A DNA stretch of 64,000 nucleotides from CAZVWQ01 sp964631275 (GCA_964631275.1 CAZVWQ010000004.1:24818-88817); one strand, 5' to 3'. Counted from the stretch's first letter, positions 15,853 to 25,071 are shown. Notes: generated from the letters alone by a model not told the origin. Numbers and translations are program-made.

Positions 15853-16146
15853 TTATTTTTTGCTATTTTCAAGTGGCAAGATATTTACAAAAGTTCTTTT
15901 TTTTAAATTTCCAGTGAACACTCTTACTTTTTTTTGCTTAAATTGAACTAAGCCATCACATTCCGCAAACAAGGTATCATCAGTGCCAATGCCAACATTT
16001 TTACCAGGATGAAATTTAGTTCCTCTTTGCCTAACTACTACATTTCCAGTACGGGCTAATTGATCACCAAATACTTTAACTCCTAATCTTTGAGCATTAG
16101 AGTCTCTACCGTTACTGGATGAACCTGCTTGTTTTTTGTGAGCCAT
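15853..16146 (-). CDS. rpmA: 50S ribosomal protein L27
   Basis: A 97-residue protein with the L27 hallmark AHKKQAGSSSNGRDSNAQRLGVK and VVRQRGTKFHPGKNVGIGTDDTLFA. The N-terminus begins directly with the mature AHKK sequence, without the cleavable extension of Firmicutes. It is usually paired with rplU (L21), which is absent here. The gene sits 129 bp after rpsI. Confidence 0.97.
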   Translation of the reverse strand: MAHKKQAGSSSNGRDSNAQRLGVKVFGDQLARTGNVVVRQRGTKFHPGKNVGIGTDDTLFAECDGLVQFKQKKVRVFTGNLKKRTFVNILPLENSKK

Positions 16147-16275
16147 AATTAATTATTTTAGTTGCTTGAGTTTTGTATTTAAAAAAATATAAGCTAAAAA
16201 TCTAGAAAAACTTATAAAAATAGAGTTTGCTGAAGCCATGTAGTTTTGGATTAAATTAAAATTAATAAAAAAATA

Positions 16276-16671
16276 CTAACGCTTGCTCCATTGCTCTCTT
16301 TTTCTGTTTTTTCTGAGACCAGCGATTTTGGGAGCAACTTTACGAATATCAGTAGTTAAATAACCATGCATCCTAGCTAAGGTTTTATAGCCTTCGTCAA
16401 ATTTTACTAAAGATTTAGCTATAGCTAATCTACATGCTTCGGCTTGTCCTTTGGCACCTCCACCTTTAACAAAGATATCGAACCTACCAGCACTTACACC
16501 CATATTAGTAATGGCATTAAGAATAGTTCTTTGAAAAAAAACTTCAAAATAATCTTCTATTTTCTTACCATTTATTTTTATTTCTATGTTTTTTTTGGTG
16601 TCGTAAAACTTAGCCCTAGCTGAGGCCCTTTTTCGTCTACCTACTCCATAATAATATTGAGATTCTGACAT
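16276..16671 (-). CDS. rpsI: 30S ribosomal protein S9
   Basis: A 131-residue S9. Motifs: YYGVGRRKRASARAKFY, INGKKIEDYF, DIFVKGGGAKGQAEACRLAIAKSLVKF, and the basic tail KVAPKIAGLRKNRKREQWSKR ending in the conserved SKR that reaches the P-site tRNA. It is the first gene of a four-gene minus-strand run. The usual upstream partner rplM (L13) is missing; the next gene upstream is divergent rseP. Confidence 0.97.
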   Translation of the reverse strand: MSESQYYYGVGRRKRASARAKFYDTKKNIEIKINGKKIEDYFEVFFQRTILNAITNMGVSAGRFDIFVKGGGAKGQAEACRLAIAKSLVKFDEGYKTLARMHGYLTTDIRKVAPKIAGLRKNRKREQWSKR

Positions 16672-16684
16672 AACGTTAATTATT

Positions 16685-16713
16685 AATAAAAATTACCCTA
16701 GATTTTTTGTCAA
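16685..16713 (-). promoter_or_regulatory. putative promoter of the rpsI-rpmA-rpmF-nusB run
   Basis: On the minus strand TTGACA (16713-16708), a 17-bp spacer and TTTATT (16690-16685), just upstream of the rpsI ATG at 16671. The -35 box is perfect and the -10 box weak. The short distance implies a very short leader. Confidence 0.5.
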
Positions 16714-17029
16714 CCTTTTGATTACTGCTGTTACCATAAAATCATCTCATAATCTATCTTAAGGTTCAAGTCTACATTCAAAATTAAAGCTTAATTATTA
16801 TATTGTAAATTTGTATTTTTTTAGTTTTTCTGAAAAATTAAATTCACAATTCTTGTTTTAAGTTTAATTTATTTAAGAAGGTAAAAGAAGTAAAAAATAG
16901 TTTTTTGAGCTCAATAATGAGATAATATTTTAATTGTAAAAAAGCTAAATTTTGACGAAAACTGAGAAATTACTAATTCTTATTTTTATTCTTTCATTAT
17001 AAAACATCTTTAAATAAAAAAATCATATT
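16714..17029. other. divergent intergenic region between rpsI and rseP
   Basis: AT-rich sequence between divergent genes. No named repeat is visible. A possible plus-strand -35 (TTGACG near 16952) precedes rseP, without a convincing -10. Confidence 0.45.
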
Positions 17030-18457
17030 ATGAACGCAATTATTAGCACTTTTTCGATCCTTTTTTGGTTTGTTGTAATTTTAGTTCCGCTAGTTATTAT
17101 TCATGAGTTCGGGCATTTTATTATGTCTAGACTGAATGGAGTTAGAATCCCTGAATTTGGAGTTGGCTTTCCTTTGACTAAAAGACTTTTTTATAAAAGA
17201 TGGAAGGGTGTAATTTGGTCTTTTTACCCACTTTTAATAGGTGGATTTGTCAGAATTTGGGGAGATAGTGATGCTATTGACGAAGCTTACGACGAAATCA
17301 AAAAAGATAAGCAAAAAACTGCAGAAGATTACATCCAAAATCGTTTTCAAGAAATTTTAGCTAATAGAGATCTCAAGTTCTTTTTGGAAGATAATAATCT
17401 AGAATACACTTCAGATTGGAAAGAATTTGAAAATTCAAAGTTTGTTAAAGGTAAAGATGCAGATGAAGAAAAAGATAAAGTTTCTGATTTTGAAGATAAA
17501 TATAAACAAATCTCTACTTTAATCACCTGGGAGTTAGAAAAAGAATTAAAAGCCAAAGATACTTTTTTTAATAAAAATTGGTTACAGCAAACTTTAATTA
17601 TTTCAGGTGGAGTGATTTTTAATTTTTTAGCGGCTATCGGTCTTTTTTGGATACTTTTTAGCTTAGTCAACCCACCACAACTACCTCTAGTTCTGCAAAC
17701 TATAGAGCAATATAAGGAATATGTAGACATTACTAATCAAAGTAATACCAAGGTTGCCTCAGTGACTAAAGATTATCCAGCTTACGAAATTGGAATTAGA
17801 CCTCAAGATGAGATAATCTCATTTGCTGGAGTAGAAATGAATACAATTAATTCTCAAAATGAATTTAGGAATTTAGTCCTTAACAATCGAGATACAGAGA
17901 TTACCGTTGTTTATTTTTCTAATGAATCTAAAGAAACCGTTAGCAAACAAACAATAATTAATGAAAAAGAAGGAAAGTATCTGTTTGGAGTGGGAAATCT
18001 TTACCGAGAAGTTGATTATCAACCTAAAGGAATCATTCCTGGTTTTCAATTAGCTATAAATAGAACTTTTTATATTACTAATGTTAGCTTTGGAGCTTTG
18101 GGAGAGATCATCTTAGCTCTTAACCCTTTTGCTGAAGATCGCTCAGCCCTAAATTATGTAGCTGGGCCAATCGCTGTAGGTAGTATTAGCACTACTATTT
18201 TTAAACAAGCTGGGATAGCTGGAATTTTAGAATTAATGGCTTTAGTTAGTATTAGCTTGGCTGTTTTTAATATGCTTCCAATTCCCGCCTTAGACGGAGG
18301 TCGCTGGATAATCTTAACAATTAATAAAATAACAGGAAAAAGAAATCGTAAAATTGAAGCTACAGTAATTAGTGTAACCTTTGTGATATTGTTATTGCTA
18401 GCTACTATAATTGCTATTAATGACACAAGAGGAGCTATAACTGGAAGATTTAGATAA
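17030..18457 (+). CDS. rseP: RseP-type site-2 intramembrane protease
   Basis: A 475-residue M50 zinc metalloprotease that cuts membrane proteins, typically anti-sigma factors or signal-peptide remnants, within the bilayer. The active site HEFGH is at residues 25-29 in span 1. The third ligand region NMLPIPALDGGRW (about 414-426) is in the C-terminal span cluster. A PDZ domain lies between (VASVTKDYPAYEIGIRPQDEIISFAGVEM, about 240-268). A charged insert of about 100 residues after span 1 enlarges the cytoplasmic loop. It is divergent from the ribosomal run and enclosed with it by the 407-bp inverted repeat. An ECF sigma factor at 2.1 kb is a possible distant client. Confidence 0.93.
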   Translation: MNAIISTFSILFWFVVILVPLVIIHEFGHFIMSRLNGVRIPEFGVGFPLTKRLFYKRWKGVIWSFYPLLIGGFVRIWGDSDAIDEAYDEIKKDKQKTAEDYIQNRFQEILANRDLKFFLEDNNLEYTSDWKEFENSKFVKGKDADEEKDKVSDFEDKYKQISTLITWELEKELKAKDTFFNKNWLQQTLIISGGVIFNFLAAIGLFWILFSLVNPPQLPLVLQTIEQYKEYVDITNQSNTKVASVTKDYPAYEIGIRPQDEIISFAGVEMNTINSQNEFRNLVLNNRDTEITVVYFSNESKETVSKQTIINEKEGKYLFGVGNLYREVDYQPKGIIPGFQLAINRTFYITNVSFGALGEIILALNPFAEDRSALNYVAGPIAVGSISTTIFKQAGIAGILELMALVSISLAVFNMLPIPALDGGRWIILTINKITGKRNRKIEATVISVTFVILLLLATIIAINDTRGAITGRFR

Positions 18458-18479
18458 GGCTCTAGAACTAGACATTAAT

Positions 18480-18577
18480 CATGTCTTTAAACTTATTTTT
18501 TTACTGCTTATTAATACTTTATTTTATAGGATTAAATAGGATCAAAGTTTTGTAAATTTGAGTTATGGGATAAGACT
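18480..18577 (+). repeat. GTCTCA-type dispersed repeat
   Basis: Begins CATGTCTTTAAACTTATTTT and ends TTGAGTTATGGGATAAGACT. It carries a small internal duplication (TAGGATTAAATAGGATCAAA) compared with the copy at 10754-10837. Confidence 0.8.
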
Positions 18578-18783
18578 AATATTCACCTATTTCAAGGTAA
18601 AAGTGGCTATTTTGAACTTATTTTGAGACAAGACTAATAGTTAATTCATATTCTGTTTTACGCCATCTCCACTCACATTTTTTAAGGTCAGAACTTCGGC
18701 AAAACTGAAGATTTCATTTATTTTTTAAACAAATTTTAACTTATATTTTGTTACCTAAGTTAGCTAAATTATACCTCAGAAGC

Positions 18784-18818
18784 TATACCCAATACGCCCT
18801 AAATTTAACTCTTCATAA
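18784..18818 (-). repeat. truncated TATACCC-family copy
   Basis: TATACCCAATACGCCCTAAA followed by TTTAACTCTTCATAAAG matches the first third of a minus-oriented family copy. It stops exactly where the 407-bp repeat begins, suggesting the larger element landed in it. Confidence 0.65.
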
Positions 18819-19225
18819 AGAACTATACCCAAATGCTAACTAAATTATGATTTAACTGAAGATTTTAGTTTGATTAAATAAAAAAACACAGTCAAAAAAG
18901 CTCACTGAGTAGTTAATAGTTTAGTATATTTGAAATTTTTTACCAATTTAAAGTAAAAATAAAGAAATTACTTGTATTTAATTTTGAACAAAAAAATCTA
19001 AATCTTAGCTTAAGATCAGCTCTAAATTACAATTTTTGAATAACAGAAAGTTAAAAATATTTGTTTAAAAAGACTAAAAAATTGTCTCAAAAACTATTTT
19101 TAGGTTGACTATTATACCATTTCATAGCCAAATTTAACACCAAAGCTAAACTTAATTCTATTTTAAAGGTATTTTGTAGCCTTTTAAGATTAAAAAATCT
19201 AAATTTTGAAACTAAATTGAGTATA
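18819..19225 (-). repeat. 407-bp perfect inverted repeat, right arm
   Basis: Reverse complement of 14839-15245 without a visible mismatch. The two arms are 3.57 kb apart and enclose nusB-like, rpmF, rpmA, rpsI and rseP. The arm ends TTGAGTATA, 10 bp before the stop codon of the gene at 19236. Perfect identity implies recent duplication or ongoing gene conversion. Confidence 0.95.
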
Positions 19226-19235
19226 AAAGTAACAA

Positions 19236-20288
19236 TTATCTCATATATTGAGTATAAGTGTCATTCCAAAACCCATTTAAATACTTAGTTACTTCAAATT
19301 TTTGAACTATTTCTAAATTAGGATAGCTCAAAGTATAGACCACAAAGTAATCTGAATTGTTTTTATCAGAAATAGATAGATTTAACCTTGCCGGAAATTC
19401 ATCTTGATACTTAGAAAATTTGATTGAACGGTTTTCTGTATCAATCAGGTTTAGTTTTTTTTGTATATCTTCAATAAGCAAGCTAACCTCTCCTAGGTAA
19501 TTATCAGCCACCCATAAGTTACAAGGTTCGGACTTGGCTAGATTAGAGCAATTATTATCAGCATAAAAAGTTTGATTTTCAATTCTGATTGTATCGTAAG
19601 CTTTTGCTTCTGAAAACCATCCTTCATCTGGAAACACAGGTACAGCTAAAGATCTAGAAAAATTACTTAAGTCATAGCTAGTCCCTTCAGTAGAGGCAAA
19701 ATAACTGATTGCTGTAATACCTTTTTTGGTTAGAGCTTGCACTCTATAAGAATTAGTTGAAGGAATAGCGTCAACTTCCTTAGGATTTAGTTTAATTATC
19801 TGAATAGCTTTTAGGTTTTTGTCTGGGCAATTTTCAGGTAGCCACCAACCTTGAGTCTTAGAATTAGCAGCCAGTTCGATTTCTAAAGGAGCAGATTGAG
19901 CAAAGTCAAGCTGACACACTTGGTCAGCTAAATTAGTAATTTTAATTGATTTTTTTTGTTGCTGATTTTGCGATTGTAGGTTCTCTACTGCCAATCTAAG
20001 TTCTACTTCCTGGGCTTCGATTTCTTTATCTTCATTTCTAATTTTATCTTCTGGCTTAATAATTTTGTTGGTAAACAAGACTCCATTAGCATCTTGACTC
20101 ATAGCCCTAAGGGAATAAAAACCAACTGTACCCATAGTTACAATAAGACAAAAAACAAACACACTTGGTAAAAAATTTAGTTTTTTGTTATTATTAATAT
20201 AGTTGTCGGAATAAGTATTTACAAACTTATTAGAGTCTACAAAATCTTCTATCTTTTTTTTGTTTCCATTATTAAAAAACATATACAA
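19236..20288 (-). CDS. membrane-anchored extracytoplasmic protein, unknown
   Basis: A 350-residue protein with a cytoplasmic Asn/Lys-rich N-terminus, one span at about residues 39-62 (FLPSVFVFCLIVTMGTVGFY) and an external domain. That domain has a short coiled-coil-like segment (IEAQEVELRLAVENLQSQNQQQKK), several Cys (VCQLDF, ENCPDK, NNCSNL, EPCNLW) that could form disulfides, and beta-rich sequence to the C-terminus (DYFVVYTLSYPNLEIVQKFEV). No family is recognised. The lone gene has its 3' end touching the 407-bp repeat. Confidence 0.6.
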   Translation of the reverse strand: MYMFFNNGNKKKIEDFVDSNKFVNTYSDNYINNNKKLNFLPSVFVFCLIVTMGTVGFYSLRAMSQDANGVLFTNKIIKPEDKIRNEDKEIEAQEVELRLAVENLQSQNQQQKKSIKITNLADQVCQLDFAQSAPLEIELAANSKTQGWWLPENCPDKNLKAIQIIKLNPKEVDAIPSTNSYRVQALTKKGITAISYFASTEGTSYDLSNFSRSLAVPVFPDEGWFSEAKAYDTIRIENQTFYADNNCSNLAKSEPCNLWVADNYLGEVSLLIEDIQKKLNLIDTENRSIKFSKYQDEFPARLNLSISDKNNSDYFVVYTLSYPNLEIVQKFEVTKYLNGFWNDTYTQYMR

Positions 20289-20759
20289 AAAGTAACCTTA
20301 GGTTAACCATTTAACAAAATTTAACATTAAAAAACTTTAGTATCTTGTCAAAGAAATTAAAATTTACTAAATTACATGAACCTCATTTTTTTAAAAATAT
20401 GTAAATTTTTCAGCCCGATTACATTTTTCAGCAAGCTAGTTTTACTCTACTAAACAAAACATTTTTGAAATATAAAGTTTTTACTACTATTTTTGCCCTA
20501 AATATCAATAAAATTAGATTTCAATTAAAAGTAACTTAAAATTTACTAAAATTTTTTAATAATCAAGTTTTTAGAGATTTTTTGTGACTAAAAATAAAAT
20601 AGTGCTTAAAAACCTATATATTAGCCTTGCCTTAAAACCTCTCAATATCTTTATTTTTTTATTAAATGAAGTAAATGACTACTTTATATAAATTCAGTAC
20701 TTTTTACCTTAAAACAAACTAAAAATAGGTTATTTTTTTAACAAGACAAAGTAATTCTC
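20289..20759. other. gene-free gap
   Basis: AT-rich. Bases 20661-20753 belong to a repeat seen also at 27838-27922 and 51003-51083 (AAGTAAA..., then ATTCAGTACTTTTTACCTTA and AAAATAGGTTATTTTTT). Otherwise nothing recognisable. Confidence 0.5.
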
Positions 20760-21281
20760 TTACCCTCCATCAAGCTGTATATTCATTTTTGTTCTAGTAA
20801 ACATAAAAAGTATTGGACCTAAATCCCATAACCAAGGTACAAAAAACCAAGGTATTAATTGAGCTTCTCCAACTTTGACTCCGTCAACCAGGCGTACCAA
20901 AAAACCAGGTACCCAGGTGGGCATTGGTTGAGTAAAAATCTGATTAAGATTATAAAGATAACTTCCAAAAACCAAAATAAAAAGAATTAATAATTCCCAT
21001 CCAGGTGCATCCTCTTCTTTGATATACATACCCAGAGGTTGAATAATAATTCTACGAATTAAAAGAGTTATTATAAAGCAACTAAAAACAAAAACTAACC
21101 AACTCTCACCTACAGAATCTATTGGATTTTCGAAGGCTGAAGAAATCATCTTACCTACAAAATTAGACCACCTAATAATTTGACCATTAATTAGCCTAAA
21201 CAACAGAATACTAATCAAACTAGCAATGTAGTATGAAGATAAGGTCTTTCGGCTAAAGCTAAAATCGTCAAAAGGGTTCAT
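20760..21281 (-). CDS. four-span membrane protein, second gene of a coupled pair
   Basis: A 173-residue protein with hydrophobic segments at about 20-33, 57-78, 97-113 and 145-162 and a Trp-rich loop (MPTWVPGFLVRLVDG; PWFFVPWLWDLGP). I set the start at 21281, where ATGA overlaps the stop of the upstream gene. An upstream in-frame Met (21290) would overlap further. No family is recognised. Overlapping stop and start suggest the two proteins are made together and may form a complex. Confidence 0.6.
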   Translation of the reverse strand: MNPFDDFSFSRKTLSSYYIASLISILLFRLINGQIIRWSNFVGKMISSAFENPIDSVGESWLVFVFSCFIITLLIRRIIIQPLGMYIKEEDAPGWELLILFILVFGSYLYNLNQIFTQPMPTWVPGFLVRLVDGVKVGEAQLIPWFFVPWLWDLGPILFMFTRTKMNIQLDGG

Positions 21282-21670
21282 GCAATCCAAAAATTATTAA
21301 GTAAAAAAGTAAAAAACATGGAAAAGCCAAAATAACAAATAGTTAAAATAATAATAGTTAAAATAGTAGCTAAAACTAATAATAAATTTTTATTAAGACT
21401 GTTTTGGATTTCTTTAACTCTAGGGTTAATCCAAGACTCCGAGACTAATAAAGAAAAAGTCATAATTAAAAAAATAGCTACTCCACAAATAACTAAAATC
21501 TGCCATCTTTGCAAATCCATAAACCATTCATCAAAATCAAATATGCCAGCAAACCAGGAAAAACTTAATCCAATTACTACACTACAAATACTAAATACAA
21601 ACAGAGCCAAGCTAAAGGTTAAGGCTAATTTACTAATTTTGCTTTGCCAGTTTAAATCAAGATTTGCCAT
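21278..21670 (-). CDS. four-span membrane protein, first gene of a coupled pair
   Basis: A 130-residue protein with spans at about 13-40 (LALTFSLALFVFSICSVVIG), 53-73, 93-112 and 114-127. The second cytoplasmic loop carries RVKEIQNSLNKN. It ends at TGA inside ATGA, the start of the next gene. No homologue is recognised. Confidence 0.6.
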   Translation of the reverse strand: MANLDLNWQSKISKLALTFSLALFVFSICSVVIGLSFSWFAGIFDFDEWFMDLQRWQILVICGVAIFLIMTFSLLVSESWINPRVKEIQNSLNKNLLLVLATILTIIILTICYFGFSMFFTFLLNNFWIA

Positions 21671-22652
21671 TATGTTTTAATTATATTTTTATTTCAGAAT
21701 TTTTGTAAAAATTTCTTATGCTAGATAAACTCCTAAACAAAAACTTTAACTTATCTTAGCTTTAACTCTATAAAGTAAAGTAAATTTTAGTTTTTTTGAG
21801 TCTAAATTTTGATTTCAGCTACATCTAAGTAATATCAAAGGCAAGTACTTACAAACTAAAAAACCTTAGTTTGAATTTTTAAATACTTATTTCTAATGAA
21901 AGCCTCTATACAAAGATAAGTAATAAATCACTTTTTTAATTCTATAAGATTAGCTTTGTCTGATTTCAAAAAAATAATCTGTTTTTGTTTATTTTCAAAA
22001 AAGTACTAATTTTTATGCAAAACTATCACTTTTATTGTATTTAAAAAAAATTTATGGAAGCAAAGGATTATACAAAGTAGGGGACTGTTTTAGGTGTATA
22101 CTTACCTTATAAAAGCTATCTGCAATCTACCCTGATAAAACTACTTTTATTGTCTTTTTGATAGTAAGATTTATTAGAAAGTAGCTAAGACTTTTTCAAA
22201 AATATTTTTGTACTTGCCACAAACCAAATTTTAGTTTTTTTAGAATTTAAATTTTACCTTTAATTAGGTCTAATCAAGATCAAAAAGGTCTAATCAAGAT
22301 CAAAAACCAATCATATAAAAACTAAAAAAGTTTTAATTTAAATTGATTTGAGTATAAAAATTTTTTCAATATTTTTACTGTCAACGAAAACCTAAAAAAG
22401 ATTGTTTTAAGGCTAAAGAGATATTAAATAAGCTGTGTAAGTATAAAATTAAAATAATTAGTGATTACAAATATTCTACTAGACTTGAAGCTTAGTTATA
22501 AAAAACAAACTTTATATCTTGTCTAGTTGCCAAATTTATTTATTTAATTCTATGTGTAGTCAAGAAGGTAGTATCTTATAAGGTTTTTGGTTTTAGCAAA
22601 ATTAAACTAAAAGACTGCTAGCACAAGTCTTTTATTGATATAGCCTCTTTGC
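21671..22652. other. gene-free gap with small repeats
   Basis: About 1 kb without a credible ORF. It contains a diverged member of the AAGTAAA/TTTTTACC repeat (about 21960-22050), a tandem 20-bp duplication (22267-22306) and a member of the TATACTCAA-ended family (about 22232-22356). The rest is AT-rich. Confidence 0.5.
22267..22306 (+). repeat. tandem 20-bp direct repeat
   Basis: GGTCTAATCAAGATCAAAAA occurs twice head to tail, inside a longer repeat whose other copies have the segment only once. It is a local slippage duplication. Confidence 0.8.
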
Positions 22653-22709
22653 TTATACTTATGTAATTACCGTTAATAATTTAGGATAACAGTAAATATT
22701 TTGAGTATA
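22653..22709 (+). repeat. internally deleted TATACCC-family copy
   Basis: TATACTTATGTAATTACCGT joins directly to TAGGATAACAGTAAATATTT and GAGTATA. Both ends are retained while the middle third of the element is gone. Confidence 0.65.
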
Positions 22710-22806
22710 AGTAATCGCTTGCCATTGTATAAGAATATAAAAATTTACTATCTCTTTTTGACAAGATTAATTTTCAGAAAAAATATTCCAAAAAAATCTT
22801 TCTATA

Positions 22807-22923
22807 ATGTTAAAGCAGATAATTTTATTTCTTATCGGTTGTGGGGTAGCAGCGTTAGTTTTTGGGCTATTATCTTTAGCTAATTATATACTTGTACAAA
22901 CCCAGTTATTTCTTTTTTCATGA
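22807..22923 (+). CDS. 38-residue membrane peptide coupled to mraY
   Basis: An ATG at 22807 opens MLKQIILFLIGCGVAALVFG then LLSLANYILVQTQLFLFS and TGA at 22921-22923. The stop overlaps the mraY start as ATGA, the classical arrangement of translational coupling. The peptide is one long hydrophobic segment with a single Lys near the N-terminus. It is too short for automated calling, and a different-frame ORF (22701-22883) overlaps it. I prefer this one for its coupling. The role is unknown; it could aid mraY translation or its membrane assembly. Confidence 0.45.
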   Translation: MLKQIILFLIGCGVAALVFGLLSLANYILVQTQLFLFS

Positions 22924-24032
22924 ACCAGCTTGATACAGCTCAAATCTTAGAATTGTTCAGGGTACTTACTTACTCTATGGCTAGCTTTTTGATTGGGATG
23001 TGGCTAGGTCCTAGTATAATCAGCCTACTTAATTGGCTTAAGTTTTGGAAAAAGACTTCCAGAAAACTATCTACTACTGGAGAAGAGTTAGTAGTAACTA
23101 AAAAATTTTATCAAGAAAACGAAGAACAAAAAAAAGTTCCTCGGGCGGGCGGTATTTTGATTTGGATAGTAACTATGTCTATGGCTTTATTTTTTTGGTT
23201 GATTATGAAAATCCAAACTAACAATACTACTCAATTTTTAAACTTTATTTCTAGAACTGAAACTTTCATTCCTTTAGGTACTTTCTTTTACGGTTCTGTC
23301 GTTGGGTTTATTGACGATGCTTTAGTTACTATGGAAACTGGAGGAAACTACATGGCTGGTGGGCTAAAACTTTCTCAAAGAGCTATTTTGGTTATTATTT
23401 TAAGCCTTTTAATTGGGTTATGGTTTCATTTTCAGATTGATTTTCATACTTTTAATATCTTTTTTTGGGAAATTAACTTAAACAATTATGTTTTGTTTGG
23501 ACAGTCACTCGGCTGGTTGATTATACCGATTACCACTTTCATTCTTTTAGGTATCTGGGGTAGCGTAATTATTGACGGCTTTGATGGAATTGCCGCTGGA
23601 ACTTTCATTCCAATTTTTGTGTGTTTTGCGGGCCTTGCTTTCGTTAGAGAATTATATGACATCTCGACCTTAATGATGGTTATTAGCGGTTCGACTCTGG
23701 CCTATCTTTGGTTTAACCTACCTCCAGCCAAATTCTATATGGGAGACACTGGGGCTGCTGGATTGCTGCTAACTCTTGGAGTTGTGGCCATCTTAATTAA
23801 TTATATATACGTTTTACCAATTGCTGGCTTGATGCTTATACTGACTGTAGGCTCGGCTTTTATACAGATTTTTTCTAAGACAGTATTTAAAAAGAAAATT
23901 TTACTAGCTGCTCCTCTACATCACCACTTTGAGGCCATGGGCTTTACTAGAAATAAAATAACCTATGCCTATTGGTTTGTTAGTATAATTATGTCAGCTA
24001 TCGGGTTTTTTATTGGATATTATTTTAGATAG
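22920..24032 (+). CDS. mraY: phospho-N-acetylmuramoyl-pentapeptide transferase
   Basis: A 370-residue multi-span enzyme that transfers phospho-MurNAc-pentapeptide to undecaprenyl phosphate, making lipid I on the inner face of the membrane. Signatures: PRAGGILIWI, VGFIDDAL (Mg-binding Asp pair), IIDGFDGIAAGTF (catalytic Asp), PPAKFYMGDTGAAGL and PLHHHFEAMGFTRNKI (His triad loop). About ten spans fit the family. No other mur or fts genes adjoin it, unlike the dcw cluster of most bacteria. An IS982-type element follows 48 bp downstream. Confidence 0.95.
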   Translation: MNQLDTAQILELFRVLTYSMASFLIGMWLGPSIISLLNWLKFWKKTSRKLSTTGEELVVTKKFYQENEEQKKVPRAGGILIWIVTMSMALFFWLIMKIQTNNTTQFLNFISRTETFIPLGTFFYGSVVGFIDDALVTMETGGNYMAGGLKLSQRAILVIILSLLIGLWFHFQIDFHTFNIFFWEINLNNYVLFGQSLGWLIIPITTFILLGIWGSVIIDGFDGIAAGTFIPIFVCFAGLAFVRELYDISTLMMVISGSTLAYLWFNLPPAKFYMGDTGAAGLLLTLGVVAILINYIYVLPIAGLMLILTVGSAFIQIFSKTVFKKKILLAAPLHHHFEAMGFTRNKITYAYWFVSIIMSAIGFFIGYYFR

Positions 24033-24079
24033 CTTTTAACCTTACACCCCTTACTTAATAAAAAATCTGTATTTTAAAA

Positions 24080-25071
24080 ACCCAAATATCGAACTCCAGA
24101 CTTGATTAAATAGATACTAAAAAGCAGGGTATGAATCTATGAAAAGTAAAAACATCCCTGCTATAGAAGAATTAACTTCTAACAAAGATTTGTCTAGTAT
24201 AGATACTGAAGCAACTGATTTCTTAAACCAAGGTTTTAAATCTAAAACAGGTAGACCTCCTAAGATGAATTTTAGTGATTTGATATATTGCCTAGAACTT
24301 AAAAGAAAATACTCTTGTGAAACTTGGATTGGATTGTATAGGTGTTTAGAAGATAAAGTTAAGGTTTATAGATCAAGTCTTAAATTACCTACATATGCTA
24401 ATTTTCTTAAATCAATAAAAAGATTGATATTTTACTTATTTAGATTAATTACTTATCAAACTAAAGTAAATAGACAACTATTTCTAAAACAAGATGTTAG
24501 AATAGCTTTTGTAGATTCAACGCCTTTATCTGTTTGTAATATTAAAAGATCTAGTAGACACAAGACTATGAATAAAATTGGTAATGAAAATAATCAGAAA
24601 TTTAAGCCTAATTATTCAAAATCTACTATGGGTTGGTACTATGGATACAAACTACATCTTACTTGTGATTGGGAAACAAAAGAAGTTATTGATTTTCAAT
24701 TCTCAGATAGTAAATTAGATGATAGACAGTATCTAAAAGAAATAATTAAAAAACAAAGATAAATTCTACAATACACAGACAATGTTTGTAGCTGATAAAG
24801 GTTATCAAGCAAAATGGCTAGATGAATTAGCTAAAGAAACAAACAATTACCTAATTACAGGTAAAAAGAAAAGTAAAAATCAAAAAACCTTAGCTTCACA
24901 ATTTGATATTTATCTACTCCACACCAGAGCTAGAATAGAATCTGTGTTTTCTAATCTTAAACTTAATTGTTTTCTTACAAGCACCAGGTCTAGATCAGTA
25001 CTAGGTTATCTCTTTAATTATGTACTTTCTATGTATTATTTAGTGTTTAAGAATAGTTTCGATATTTAGGT
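24080..25071 (+). mobile_element. IS982-type insertion sequence
   Basis: A 992-bp element. Left end ACCCAAATATCGAACTC (24080-24096) and right end GTTTCGATATTTAGGT (25056-25071, reverse complement ACCTAAATATCGAAAC) form imperfect terminal inverted repeats starting ACC, as in this family. The size is normal for IS982 (about 1 kb). It encodes one transposase, now frameshifted. No exact target duplication is visible (ATTTTAAA left, ATTTAATA right), so the insertion is not very recent or the flank has drifted. Confidence 0.85.
24139..25069 (+). pseudogene. IS982-type transposase, single frameshift
   Basis: Two frames together make one DDE transposase. The first (24139-24762) holds the N-terminal part and AFVDSTPLSVCNIKRSSRHK with catalytic Asp, then MGWYYGYKLHLTCD. 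The second (24782-25069) holds MFVADKGYQ with the second Asp and HTRARIESVFSNLK with the Glu. Reading past the TAA at 24760 in the +1 frame gives KDKFYNTQTMFVADKGY, joining the halves. The shift lies in AAAAAACAAAG (about 24748-24758). This fits a one-base insertion. A classical -1 slippery site would give the wrong frame, so programmed -1 shifting is unlikely. Confidence 0.85.

Larger units (their letters stand above)
18458..18818. other. repeat-filled gap downstream of rseP
   Basis: Holds a GTCTCA-type repeat (18480-18577), a related short block ending TTTTGAGACAAGACTAAT (about 18585-18637) and a truncated TATACCC-family copy (18784-18818) cut by the 407-bp repeat. No ORF. Confidence 0.65.

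Noticed and set aside
22701..22883. 60-residue ORF upstream of mraY
   Set aside because: It begins inside the end of a TATACCC repeat, has unnatural composition, and overlaps the better-supported 38-residue coupled ORF in another frame.
24748..24782. Programmed -1 frameshifting in the IS982-type transposase at the A-run
   Set aside because: Slipping back one base after AAA AAA leads to a frame ending in TAG without the DKGY motif; the joined product needs +1.
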